Shown piece by piece: positions 1 to 7,014 of a stretch of DNA of 11,170 nt. This DNA is from an uncultured Oribacterium sp. (GTDB taxonomy: Bacteria; Bacillota; Clostridia; Lachnospirales; Lachnospiraceae). Under the pieces are notes generated by a model that searched no databases, was not told where the DNA came from, and saw only the letters and a program-made list of their open reading frames with translations. The DNA lies in contig CAKQPT010000051.1 in assembly GCA_934270345.1 (NCBI GenBank), positions 1-11,170 of the forward strand, read 5' to 3'. The position numbers were made by a program, and so were the translations under genes. Each line of letters opens with the position of its first letter. Within the stretch, counting starts at the first letter, position 1.

Positions 1-67
1 TAGGGCTAAGCTGTAAGTGCTGCAAAGCATTCAGGTGATAGTTACTAATAGGTCGAGGGCTTATCCA
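1..67 (+). rRNA. 23S ribosomal RNA, 3' end (partial)
   Basis: The first 67 bases match the conserved 3' terminus of bacterial 23S rRNA. The block GTTACTAATAGGTCGAGGGC followed by TTATCC is the Firmicutes-type ending, where the final bases pair with the 5' end of the molecule. The gene runs in from the left edge, so only its tail is visible. The exact mature end is uncertain by a few bases. No 5S rRNA or tRNA gene follows before the terminator at 137-166. Confidence 0.93.
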
Positions 68-136
68 ATGTGACTGGTAGGTTTTGATGTTTTATCTACA
101 GAATAAACTATATGAGCGGTATTCAGTAAATGTTCA

Positions 137-166
137 GGACCATGGAGTTTTCCATGGTCCTTTTTT
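137..166 (+). terminator. Intrinsic terminator of the rRNA operon
   Basis: A perfect 10-bp inverted repeat, GGACCATGGA and TCCATGGTCC, encloses a GTTT loop and is followed directly by six T residues. This is a strong factor-independent terminator. It sits about 70 bases after the 23S end and separates the rRNA transcript from the regulator gene downstream. Confidence 0.92.
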
Positions 167-257
167 GTATCCATACACTTTTGCAGGAACAGGATCCATG
201 CGGCGTGCATACAGTGTGAGAAAACGCGTTCGGGATGGATCGCAGAAATTCTGGTGT

Positions 258-286
258 TTTCTATATCGATTTATGCAGGATATGAT
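258..286 (+). promoter_or_regulatory. Candidate sigma-A promoter for the lysR-pepF unit
   Basis: A good -10 hexamer, TATGAT (281-286), lies 17 bases downstream of a weak -35 candidate, TTTCTA (258-263), in an AT-rich stretch after the rRNA terminator. Transcription would begin near 293 and give a leader of about 40 bases before the LysR start at 335. The -35 matches the consensus at only three positions, so this is a tentative call. A weak promoter read with activator or repressor help would fit a LysR-controlled gene. Confidence 0.35.
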
Positions 287-300
287 ATTATTATGTCGAC

Positions 301-321
301 TATATACGATTCCTGTATATA
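301..321 (+). promoter_or_regulatory. LysR-type operator (ATAC-N7-GTAT), probable autoregulatory site
   Basis: TATATAC (301-307) and GTATATA (315-321) form a perfect 7-bp inverted repeat around the 7-base centre GATTCCT. The inner core ATAC-N7-GTAT contains the T-N11-A spacing (T305, A317) that defines LysR-family binding boxes. It lies between the candidate -10 and the ribosome binding site of the LysR gene itself, where bound protein would block transcription. This is the usual arrangement for negative autoregulation. It could instead fold as an RNA hairpin beside the ribosome binding site. The pattern is seen directly; the binding protein is inferred. Confidence 0.55.
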
Positions 322-334
322 TGAGGAGAGCACG

Positions 335-1225
335 ATGGACACAGACAACCTGAAAATCTACCTCGAAATCGCGCGGCTGAAGAATATCAGCGCGGCGGCG
401 AAGAGCCTGAATATGACGCAGTCGACGGTGAGTCGCCGTCTCCAGATGCTGGAGGAGGAGATGCGTACGCGACTGGTGGTACGAAACCGTGGTGTCGAGA
501 ACATCAGCCTGACGCCGGCCGGGGAACAGCTGGTGCCGCTCTGCGGTCAGCTTCTCCGCATGGAGAAGGATATGCTTGAGCTCGGACAACACTCGAAAAA
601 GAATCGACTTCGGATATCGGTGCCGGACAGCATCATGTCCTACAAGCTGAAGCCGTTTTTTCGGCGTCTGGTCGAGGAGTTCCGGGATTCCGGAATCACA
701 CTGATGATGTCGGACTCCATCCCGATCAGTGAGATGGTGCGGGATCGGCAGATCGACATCGGCATCACGAACAACATCGTGCCCTTCGCCGAGCTGAAAA
801 GGCATGAGCTGTTCCGGGAGACCTATGTGCTGGTTACACATGAGAAAAAGGACCTGCGGGAGGGGGAAAGGATCCATATGAAGACTTTGGATCCAGCCCA
901 TGAGGTGTATCATATTTTCTCACAAGACTTCAATCGCTGGCATAACTACTGGATCCATCCGGGGAATGAAAAGGCGCGGGTGAATCTCGCCCATGTCGCC
1001 ATCGATTTTCTGACGGATGAGAAGGACTGGACGATCCTGCCGGAATCGGTTGCCCGAACGCTGATCGAAGAACGGCAGGGAAATGATGATCTATATATGT
1101 ATGCATTGGCCCCGGATGTACCGGAGCGCGTCGCCATCGCGGTGACGAATCGGAATGCCGGACCGGAGACTGCACGCCTGACAGACGAAGTGATACGACT
1201 GCTCAAGGTATGGCTGACTAAGTAG
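335..1225 (+). CDS. LysR-family transcriptional regulator
   Basis: A 296-residue DNA-binding regulator of ordinary LysR length. Residues about 1-60 form the winged helix-turn-helix: NISAAAKSLNMTQSTVSRR (about 17-35) is the classic recognition segment, followed by the LTPAG turn (about 59-63) and a linker helix to about residue 88. Residues about 92-290 are the effector-binding domain, starting with RLRISVPDSI; its ligand cannot be read from the sequence. The start at 335 is chosen because AGGAG lies about 7 bases upstream and the protein then begins directly at the conserved N-terminal helix (MDTDNLKIYLEIA). An in-frame ATG at 254 would add 27 residues unrelated to the family and overlap the promoter and operator. 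pepF follows after 14 bases, so the two are probably co-transcribed. Likely targets are its own promoter and perhaps the peptide-import operon starting at 3393; this is inferred from position only. Confidence 0.9.
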   Translation: MDTDNLKIYLEIARLKNISAAAKSLNMTQSTVSRRLQMLEEEMRTRLVVRNRGVENISLTPAGEQLVPLCGQLLRMEKDMLELGQHSKKNRLRISVPDSIMSYKLKPFFRRLVEEFRDSGITLMMSDSIPISEMVRDRQIDIGITNNIVPFAELKRHELFRETYVLVTHEKKDLREGERIHMKTLDPAHEVYHIFSQDFNRWHNYWIHPGNEKARVNLAHVAIDFLTDEKDWTILPESVARTLIEERQGNDDLYMYALAPDVPERVAIAVTNRNAGPETARLTDEVIRLLKVWLTK

Positions 1226-1239
1226 AAAGGAAGATAAAA

Positions 1240-3036
1240 ATGGCAGAAGCTTTAAAGGAACGGAAGGAGATGGATCCGGCGTATCAGTGGGATCTGTCAA
1301 GCTTATATGCGGATGATGCGGCATGGGAGGCGGCGCTTGCCGGTCTCGATGAGCGTATCGCAAAAACGGCGGCGTTTGAGGGGACGCTGAAGACGGCGGA
1401 GGCGATCCGCGCGTATTTCGATGCGAGCACGGAACTCGGCGGTCAGCTGTCGGATGTCTTTTCCTATGCGTTTATGCGGAAGAGTGAGGATACGCGGCAG
1501 GAGGCGGCACAGAGCATGTACAGCCGCGCGTATGCGAAGTATGTGCAGGCGGAGACGGCGCTGAGCTTCGCGGAGCCGGAGATTCTGTCGCTGCCGGAGG
1601 CGACGCTGCAGGCATTTACAGAATCGGAAACGCTGAAGCCGTATCACTATCAGATGGTGAAGCTGCTCCGTCAGAAGCCGCATACCCTGAGCGGAGCGGA
1701 GGAGAAGCTGCTGGCCGGCCTCGGTGAAGTGATGGCGGTACCGAAGAACGTGGCGGATAATCTGCAGGATGCGGACCTCCTCTTCGATGCGGTGAAGGAC
1801 AGTGCGGGCGAGGAGCATGAGCTGAACGGTTCGAACTTCATCCTGCTCGAGACTTCCCAGGACCGTACCCTTCGTGAGCATGCGTTCCGCAGCTTCTATA
1901 AAAGCTATAAGAATCATATCAATACCTTTGCAGCGGCCTATGCCGGCCAGGTGAAGGCAGATATCGCGGAGGCGGGGATGCGGCACTACGGATCCGCACA
2001 GGAGATGTATGCCTTCGGCGAGGGTGTGCCGACGACCGTCTGTGATAACCTCATCGCGGCAGTGCATACGCTGATGCCACTCATGTACCGTTATGTGGCA
2101 CTTCGAAAGAAGATTCTCGGGGTAGAGGAGCTTCACTACTATGATCTGTATGCGCCACTCTCTGCGGGTGTGCAGCACTCGTATACCTATGAAGAAGCAC
2201 AGGCGATGATCCTGGATGCGATCCGTCCGCTCGGCGAGGACTATGGCGCGACGGTCCAGCGTGGATTCCGGGAGCATTGGATCGATGTGTATCCGAACCG
2301 GGGCAAGGAGGGGGGAGCGTACTCGAACAGCACCTACCGCTCGAAGCCGTACATCCTCACGAATTTCACCGGCACGCTTGATGCGGTGTCGACGATCGCG
2401 CATGAGATGGGTCATTCCATGCACAGCTACCTCTCGAACCACCATCAGCCGCAGCAGAGTGCCGACTATACCATCTTCGTCGCCGAGGTGGCATCGACGG
2501 TCAATGAAAACCTCCTGGTGGAAAATCTCCTCTCACAGAACTGTGATGGCCAGGAGAAGATGGCACTGCTGAATCAGTACCTCGAGGGCTTCAAGGGGAC
2601 GGTGTACCGGCAGACGATGTTTGCAGAGTTCGAAAAGCGGGCGCATGAGATGGCGGCGCGAGGGGAAGCGCTCAATGCGTCCTCCCTCAGCAAGCTCTAT
2701 CGCGAGCTGATCGCACAGTACTTCGGACCGGAGCTTGTGATCGATGAGGAGGTGCAGTACGAGTGGGCACGCATCCCGCACTTCTATTCGCCGTTCTATG
2801 TTTATAAGTATGCAACGAGCTACTCTGCGGCGGTGGCGATTTCCGATGCACTACTGCACGAGGGGGAGCCGGCGAGAAAGCGTTACCTCGAGTTCCTGTC
2901 GCTCGGTGGCTCGATGGACCCGCTCGAGGAGCTGCAGCATGCCGGGGTGGACTTCACGAGCCCGGCACCGGTCGAAGCCGCACTTCGGAAGTTTGAGAAG
3001 GTGCTCGATGAGGCGGAGAAGCTGATTGCGGAGTGA
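1240..3036 (+). CDS. pepF: Oligoendopeptidase F (M3B zinc metallopeptidase)
   Basis: A 598-residue cytoplasmic metallopeptidase that cuts medium-length oligopeptides internally, a length typical for PepF. The zinc site is plain: HEMGH at residues 388-392 supplies the two histidine ligands and the catalytic Glu389, and Glu416 in FVAEVASTVNE is the third ligand. The N-terminal part (about 1-190) is the helical PepF domain and about 200-585 is the M3 catalytic domain, including the C-terminal substrate-pocket segment HFYSPFYVYKYATSYS. No signal peptide is present, so it acts inside the cell. AAAGGAAG about 7-8 bases upstream supports the start. It sits 14 bases after the LysR gene and ends before a terminator at 3150-3193, so it forms a two-gene unit. 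Placed beside a peptide importer, it probably degrades imported peptides. PepF needs ordinary L-peptide bonds and would not be expected to cut murein peptides by itself. Confidence 0.96.
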   Translation: MAEALKERKEMDPAYQWDLSSLYADDAAWEAALAGLDERIAKTAAFEGTLKTAEAIRAYFDASTELGGQLSDVFSYAFMRKSEDTRQEAAQSMYSRAYAKYVQAETALSFAEPEILSLPEATLQAFTESETLKPYHYQMVKLLRQKPHTLSGAEEKLLAGLGEVMAVPKNVADNLQDADLLFDAVKDSAGEEHELNGSNFILLETSQDRTLREHAFRSFYKSYKNHINTFAAAYAGQVKADIAEAGMRHYGSAQEMYAFGEGVPTTVCDNLIAAVHTLMPLMYRYVALRKKILGVEELHYYDLYAPLSAGVQHSYTYEEAQAMILDAIRPLGEDYGATVQRGFREHWIDVYPNRGKEGGAYSNSTYRSKPYILTNFTGTLDAVSTIAHEMGHSMHSYLSNHHQPQQSADYTIFVAEVASTVNENLLVENLLSQNCDGQEKMALLNQYLEGFKGTVYRQTMFAEFEKRAHEMAARGEALNASSLSKLYRELIAQYFGPELVIDEEVQYEWARIPHFYSPFYVYKYATSYSAAVAISDALLHEGEPARKRYLEFLSLGGSMDPLEELQHAGVDFTSPAPVEAALRKFEKVLDEAEKLIAE

Positions 3037-3149
3037 TCGGCGAAGCCTGATGGCGTTTCGCGGAGATGGAAAGCTGTGCCCTGGAAACCTGTGTGGTCGA
3101 TGAGCAGAGGAAGCGTTCCAAAACCGAAGACTGAATAAAATAGTCATGA

Positions 3150-3193
3150 CCGCTGAACACGGATGGAGAACCCAAAGTGTTCGGCGGTTTTTT
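3150..3193 (+). terminator. Intrinsic terminator after pepF
   Basis: CCGCTGAACAC (3150-3160) pairs with GTGTTCGGCGG (3177-3187) over 11 positions with one G-T wobble, around a 16-base loop, followed by six T residues (3188-3193). It closes the lysR-pepF transcript 114 bases after the pepF stop and insulates the peptide-import operon from it. Confidence 0.87.
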
Positions 3194-3259
3194 AACGTCA
3201 TCACGCGATAACCAGTACTGAATAGTTTTATTATTTCTAAAAAATATATCAAGTAATGC

Positions 3260-3288
3260 TTGCATAACCATGCGCTCGTAGATAGAAT
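3260..3288 (+). promoter_or_regulatory. Candidate promoter of the peptide-import operon, with overlapping operator-like repeats
   Basis: TTGCAT (3260-3265), then a 17-base spacer, then TAGAAT (3283-3288): a good -10 at ideal spacing behind a partial -35. Transcription would begin near 3295, leaving a leader of about 98 bases. Around the -35 are several small inverted repeats: CAAG-N5-CTTG (3250-3262), ATGC-TT-GCAT (3256-3265) and GCAT-N4-ATGC (3262-3273). Such dyads over a weak -35 suggest a regulator site, but no exact copy of the ATAC-N7-GTAT box found before lysR is present here. Confidence 0.45.
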
Positions 3289-3315
3289 AGTTTACAGCTT
3301 TTATGTGTTGACGGT

Positions 3316-3329
3316 TTAAAGCGTTTATA
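3316..3329. promoter_or_regulatory. Possible cre-like site (carbon catabolite control)
   Basis: TTAAAGCGTTTATA contains the perfect palindrome TAAA-GCG-TTTA and matches the CcpA cre consensus TGWAANCGNTNWCA except at its G2 and C13, the two symmetric positions. It would lie about 20-35 bases downstream of the proposed transcription start, where bound CcpA can act as a roadblock. Because the two missing bases are usually conserved, this is a weak call. Confidence 0.2.
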
Positions 3330-3392
3330 TGGGGTTAACGGCTTTGCCCACCATGTGAAAGTGAATAGGGGTAAAGAAAGAAGGAAACAGAA

Positions 3393-5003
3393 ATGAAAAA
3401 AACACTCGCAGGATTATTCCTGAGCTGTGTGCTGGCAGCGTCTCTCGTTGCATGTGGCGGATCAAATAATACCGCCAGCACAGCTCCAACAAGCAGCCCT
3501 GCCTCTGCAGGTACAGAAACAGCGGCAGCCGCCACAGGCGATAAGGTCGTACGTGTAGCAGCCGTAGATCCGCAGGTCGCACTCGACCCACAGCAGTATA
3601 CGTACAGTATCGTCATGAAGATCACGGATAACGTGACAGAGGCGCTGCTGACAACCACGACCGAGGGACTCGAGCCGACACTGCTCGCCGCGATGCCGAC
3701 GATTTCCGATGACAACATGACCTACAGCTTTGAGCTGCTTCCGGACGTGAAGTTCCATGATGGCACCACACTGAAGGCATCGGATGTAAAGTATTCATAC
3801 GAGCGTCTGATTAAGATGGCGAAGATGGCGACACTTCTTGAAAATGTCGAGGGTTATGAGGCATTCAGTAACGGTGAGGCGGATGAACTTTCCGGTATTC
3901 AGGTTCAGGACGATACACATTTCACCATCAAGCTTAGCAAGCCATACGCACCGTTCCTTTCTGTTCTGTCAACTGCGTACTGTGCGATTTATCCGGAGGC
4001 TGCCTGTGAGGCTGCCGGAGATAACTGGGGCATGAGCACTCTGATCGGTACCGGCCCGTTCAAGCTGGAAAGCTACCAGAATGGTGTTGGTGTTACTCTT
4101 TCACGCTTCGATGATTATCATGGGGATGCTGCGAAGCTGTCCGGTGTAGATTATAAGTTCATCGAGGATGTGAATACACAGGTACTCGAGTTCCAGAAGG
4201 GCAATGTTGACTACGTAGATGTTGACCCGTCCATCTACCCGGTATACTCCAGCAATCCGGAGCTGAAGGATGAGATGCATGGTTTCCAGCCGATCGGTAA
4301 CTATAGCCTGACTTTAAACTCGAAGACCTTCCCGGATGCAAAGGTCAGAGAAGCGATCGCACTCAGCGTCGATCGTAAGTCGATCTGTGACAGTATTCTG
4401 CATGGTACAGCTACCGTTCCGACATCTTATATCCCGTCTGGCATCATCGGTCACGATGACAGTCTTCCGGAGTTCGAGTATAACCCGGAAAAGGCGAAGG
4501 AGCTTCTGGCTGAGGCCGGTTATCCGGATGGCATCGATCTTCGCGTAACTGTAAATACGAAGTATCAGGGCAATGTAGCGATCGCTACTGCATTCCAGCA
4601 GCAGGCGAAGGCAGCCGGTATCCGTGTAGAGGTAGAGCAGGTTGACTCTGCTGCATGGTCTGATATGAAGAAGAACGGTGGCGTAGACTGTGGTATCAGT
4701 AACTGGTATGTCGATTATTCTGATCCGGAAAGCATGCTTTATCCGATGACAAAGACCGATACCAACTCCAGCTTCTGGCATAACGCTGAGTTCGATCAGC
4801 TTCTCGAGGATGGTATCGCTACAACCGATGATGCGAAGCGTCAGGAGATCTACGCGAAGGCAGAGCACATCATGACCAGAGAAGACTGGGCAACCACACC
4901 GCTGTACAACGAGACGAAGTTCTACTTATTAAAGTCGAATATTACGGGCTTCCAGATGGATCCTACCTTCCGTATGTTCTGGAAGAACGCAGATATTCAG
5001 TAA
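3393..5003 (+). CDS. Peptide ABC transporter substrate-binding lipoprotein (family 5, DppA/OppA-like)
   Basis: A 536-residue extracellular binding protein that captures peptides and delivers them to the permeases encoded next. It starts with a lipoprotein signal peptide: KK, a hydrophobic core, and the lipobox LVAC (18-21), with Cys21 as the lipid-anchored residue. A Ser/Thr/Ala/Gly/Pro-rich flexible linker follows (about 22-50). The family 5 domain begins at about 52, with the signature around FELLPDVKFHDGTTLKASDV (113-132), and runs to the C-terminus; the segment NWYVDYSDPES is also typical. The start is supported by AAGGAAAC about 6-7 bases upstream. Ligand preference (dipeptide, oligopeptide, murein peptide or nickel complex) cannot be read from the motifs; the epimerase in the same cluster points to peptides. 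A hairpin at 5098-5130 after this gene may allow it to be made in excess over the membrane parts. Confidence 0.94.
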   Translation: MKKTLAGLFLSCVLAASLVACGGSNNTASTAPTSSPASAGTETAAAATGDKVVRVAAVDPQVALDPQQYTYSIVMKITDNVTEALLTTTTEGLEPTLLAAMPTISDDNMTYSFELLPDVKFHDGTTLKASDVKYSYERLIKMAKMATLLENVEGYEAFSNGEADELSGIQVQDDTHFTIKLSKPYAPFLSVLSTAYCAIYPEAACEAAGDNWGMSTLIGTGPFKLESYQNGVGVTLSRFDDYHGDAAKLSGVDYKFIEDVNTQVLEFQKGNVDYVDVDPSIYPVYSSNPELKDEMHGFQPIGNYSLTLNSKTFPDAKVREAIALSVDRKSICDSILHGTATVPTSYIPSGIIGHDDSLPEFEYNPEKAKELLAEAGYPDGIDLRVTVNTKYQGNVAIATAFQQQAKAAGIRVEVEQVDSAAWSDMKKNGGVDCGISNWYVDYSDPESMLYPMTKTDTNSSFWHNAEFDQLLEDGIATTDDAKRQEIYAKAEHIMTREDWATTPLYNETKFYLLKSNITGFQMDPTFRMFWKNADIQ

Positions 5004-5097
5004 GAGAACGCGAGCCTGACTTCGACCAGATGTTCGTCGCACTCGTTCGAATGCGAATAGAAGTTTAGAAGAAGTAAATTACATTTTCTGAGAATCG

Positions 5098-5130
5098 GGG
5101 GCTGTGAATGTCTACAGTCCCTCTTTTCTC
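5098..5130 (+). terminator. Hairpin with T-rich tail between binding protein and permease (possible partial terminator)
   Basis: GGGGCTGT (5098-5105) pairs with ACAGTCCC (5114-5121), eight pairs with one G-T wobble, around an 8-base loop, followed by TCTTTTCTCTT. The T tract is interrupted by C, so termination may be incomplete. It lies 95 bases after the binding-protein stop and just before the permease ribosome binding site (AGGAG, 5137-5141). Such an element would lower expression of the membrane and ATPase genes relative to the binding protein, or protect the 3' end of its mRNA. Confidence 0.65.
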
Positions 5131-5148
5131 TTATATAGGAGAAAAAGC

Positions 5149-6081
5149 ATGGTTTCTTATACGGGAAAACGTCTGCTGCAGACAGTCTTCGTACTGTTCG
5201 GCATCAGCCTGATCACGTTTATTCTTCTTCAGGTCGTACCGGGCGATCCGGTGGCCATGATGCTCGAAAAACGTGCAGACCCTGAAACGATCGCCAAGGT
5301 ACGCAGCCAGCTCGGACTGGATCTGCCGTACCATGTGCAGTATCTGAATTTTGTCAAGGGCGCGATCCATCTGGATTTCGGAACGTCCTACTTTACGAAG
5401 GAAGCAGTAACCGATGCACTCATCCGCAGCTTCAAGGTGACCGCGAAGCTCGCCTGCATGTCCTTCGTTTTCGCCGCCATGATCGGTATTCCGTGTGGCA
5501 TTTTTGCAGCCGTACAGAGAGGCAAGGGGATCGACACCATCGTTATGATTCTTGCCATGATCGGTGTATCGGCACCGGCCTTCTGGGTAGCGATCATCTT
5601 ACAGATCGTCTTCGGCTTAAAGCTCAACCTTCTCCCGATTTCCGGCTTCGATGTGCCGGCATCGTACATCCTTCCGAGTATCGCGTTGGGTGCACGTTAC
5701 GCGGGAAGTATGGCGAGAATTACGAGAACCAGTATGCTCGAGGTGATGGGACAGGATTACATCCGCACCGCGAAGGCAAAGGGGGTCAGCCGCTGGTCCG
5801 TCGTCATGAAGCATGCGCTGAAAAATGCGATGATTCCGATCGTAACGCTCGTCGGAACCGACTTCGGTAATATGCTGACCGGTTCTATGCTGATTGAGAA
5901 GGTATTCTCCATTCCGGGCATCGGAAAGCTCGCGGTCGATGCGATGTCGAACCGTGATCTGCCTCTCCTGGAAGGTACAGTAATGTATATTGCATTTGTG
6001 TTCGTCATCGTCAATCTGATCGTCGATCTCTCCTATGCATTTCTGGACCCACGTATCCGTTATGGGAAAGGAGCGGCTTAA
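5149..6081 (+). CDS. dppB: Peptide ABC transporter permease, DppB type
   Basis: A 310-residue inner permease that forms half of the membrane channel of the importer. The N-terminus has the DppB/OppB hallmark, a first membrane helix (about 10-29) ending in FILLQVVPGDP. Further helices are seen at about 98-122, 129-157, 171-187, 226-248 and 275-297, giving six in total. The cytoplasmic coupling loop that docks the ATPases, the EAA motif, is DYIRTAKAKGVSRWSVVMKH (203-222), and the C-terminal LDPRIRYG is typical. The start at 5149 is preferred because AGGAG is 7 bases upstream and the protein starts in register with the family. An in-frame ATG at 5104 would put 15 extra residues on the hairpin sequence. 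The Dpp/Opp naming is by family likeness, not proven substrate. Confidence 0.94.
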   Translation: MVSYTGKRLLQTVFVLFGISLITFILLQVVPGDPVAMMLEKRADPETIAKVRSQLGLDLPYHVQYLNFVKGAIHLDFGTSYFTKEAVTDALIRSFKVTAKLACMSFVFAAMIGIPCGIFAAVQRGKGIDTIVMILAMIGVSAPAFWVAIILQIVFGLKLNLLPISGFDVPASYILPSIALGARYAGSMARITRTSMLEVMGQDYIRTAKAKGVSRWSVVMKHALKNAMIPIVTLVGTDFGNMLTGSMLIEKVFSIPGIGKLAVDAMSNRDLPLLEGTVMYIAFVFVIVNLIVDLSYAFLDPRIRYGKGAA

Positions 6082-6084
6082 GCG

Positions 6085-7002
6085 ATGGCAAAAAAAGTAT
6101 TTGGATTTTTTAATAAACAGAAGCAGTTCGAACAGGACATCACCGAAGGCGGCATGCAGTACTCCAGCTTCTATGGGGATGCGCTGCACCGTTTAAAGAA
6201 GAATAAGATGGCCATGTTCTGTGCCGGTCTCTTACTGATTCTTGTTCTGATTGCGATTCTGGCTCCGCTGATCGCACCGTATGATCCGAACTATCAGGAT
6301 TACAGTGCAGTACTTGGCGAGCCGTGTAAGGCACATCCGTTCGGAACCGACGAGTATGGTCGTGATATTCTCTCCCGTATCCTCTATGGTTCCAGAGTCT
6401 CCATCAGTATCGGTATCGTCGCACAGATCGTCGCATCGATCGTTGGCATCGCCCTCGGATCCCTCGCCGGTTACTATGGAGGATGGATCGACAGCCTGAT
6501 TTCTCGTGTGATGGAGATCTTCCAGGCCTTCCCGGATCTGATCTTCGCGATGGCCATCATGACCTTCATGGGCAAGGGCGTGCTGAACCTCTTCATCGCG
6601 CTCGGACTGCTTACCTGGGTGCGTACCGCACGTATGATTCGTGCATCGGTTATGCAGCTGAAGGAAAAGGAGTATATCGAAGCGAGCCGCGCCTGTGGCG
6701 CATCGACCTACTGGATCATCATGAAGGGCCTGGTTCCGAACTGCCTCTCCACGATCATCGTCCTGGTTACCCTGGGTATCCCGAATGCCATCATGTATGA
6801 GGCATCCCTGAGCTTCCTCGGCATCGGTATCCAGCCACCGACGCCATCCTGGGGCAACATGATCAGTGCCGCACAGACCTTCATCAGCTACCGTCCGGTA
6901 TACAGCATCATGCCGGGTGTTGCGATCATGATTACGGTGATTGCATTTAACATCTTCGGCGATGGTCTGCGGGATGCACTGGACCCGAAGTTACGTGCGT
7001 AG
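6085..7002 (+). CDS. dppC: Peptide ABC transporter permease, DppC type
   Basis: A 305-residue partner permease forming the second half of the channel with the gene upstream. It has the DppC/OppC layout: a cytoplasmic N-terminal region, a first helix (about 44-64), then a short extracytoplasmic segment ending in the family signature HPFGTDEYGRDILSRILYG (84-102), then five more helices. The EAA coupling loop lies at about 197-220 (YIEASRACGASTYWIIMKGL), and GIQPPTPSWGNMI (248-260) is a standard late motif. AAAGGAG 11 bases upstream and a 3-base gap to the previous gene show tight co-transcription. Confidence 0.95.
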   Translation: MAKKVFGFFNKQKQFEQDITEGGMQYSSFYGDALHRLKKNKMAMFCAGLLLILVLIAILAPLIAPYDPNYQDYSAVLGEPCKAHPFGTDEYGRDILSRILYGSRVSISIGIVAQIVASIVGIALGSLAGYYGGWIDSLISRVMEIFQAFPDLIFAMAIMTFMGKGVLNLFIALGLLTWVRTARMIRASVMQLKEKEYIEASRACGASTYWIIMKGLVPNCLSTIIVLVTLGIPNAIMYEASLSFLGIGIQPPTPSWGNMISAAQTFISYRPVYSIMPGVAIMITVIAFNIFGDGLRDALDPKLRA

Positions 7003-7014
7003 GAGGTGTGAGAG

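Larger units (their letters stand above)
3037..3392. other. Intergenic region between pepF and the peptide-import operon
   Basis: This 356-base gap contains no convincing gene on either strand. It holds the pepF terminator (3150-3193), an AT-rich stretch (about 3215-3250), a candidate promoter with overlapping inverted repeats (3250-3288), a cre-like palindrome (3316-3329) and the ribosome binding site for the binding-protein gene. I see nothing recognisable in 3037-3149, and no riboswitch or T-box signature in the leader. Confidence 0.6.

Noticed and set aside
84..353. Short plus-strand frame of 89 codons after the 23S gene
   Set aside because: It runs through the terminator, promoter and operator into lysR in another frame, with no convincing ribosome binding site or protein-like composition.
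134..913. Minus-strand open frame of 259 codons across the rRNA terminator and lysR
   Set aside because: It overlaps the LysR helix-turn-helix region antisense, crosses a strong terminator, and its translation shows no family motif.
1303..2445. Long open frame (380 codons) on the minus strand
   Set aside because: It lies wholly inside pepF, whose M3 motifs are certain. The Arg/Leu/His-rich translation has no recognisable domain, as expected for the antisense of a GC-rich gene.
3037..3149. Remnant of a gene or small RNA after pepF
   Set aside because: Only a weak bulged hairpin near 3041-3062 is seen, with no conserved motif or start/stop arrangement to support either.
3308..3339. TTGACG (3308-3313) as a -35 for the importer operon
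   Set aside because: No acceptable -10 lies 16-18 bases downstream (that position is GGGGTT). GTTAACGG at 3334 is a near repeat of GTTGACGG, but the pair fits no known element.
5006..5055. Weak inverted repeats after the binding-protein gene (GAAC..GAG with CTCGTTC; CGCA with TGCG)
   Set aside because: The stems are short, bulged or mismatched and lack a T tract; the hairpin at 5098-5121 is a far better structure.
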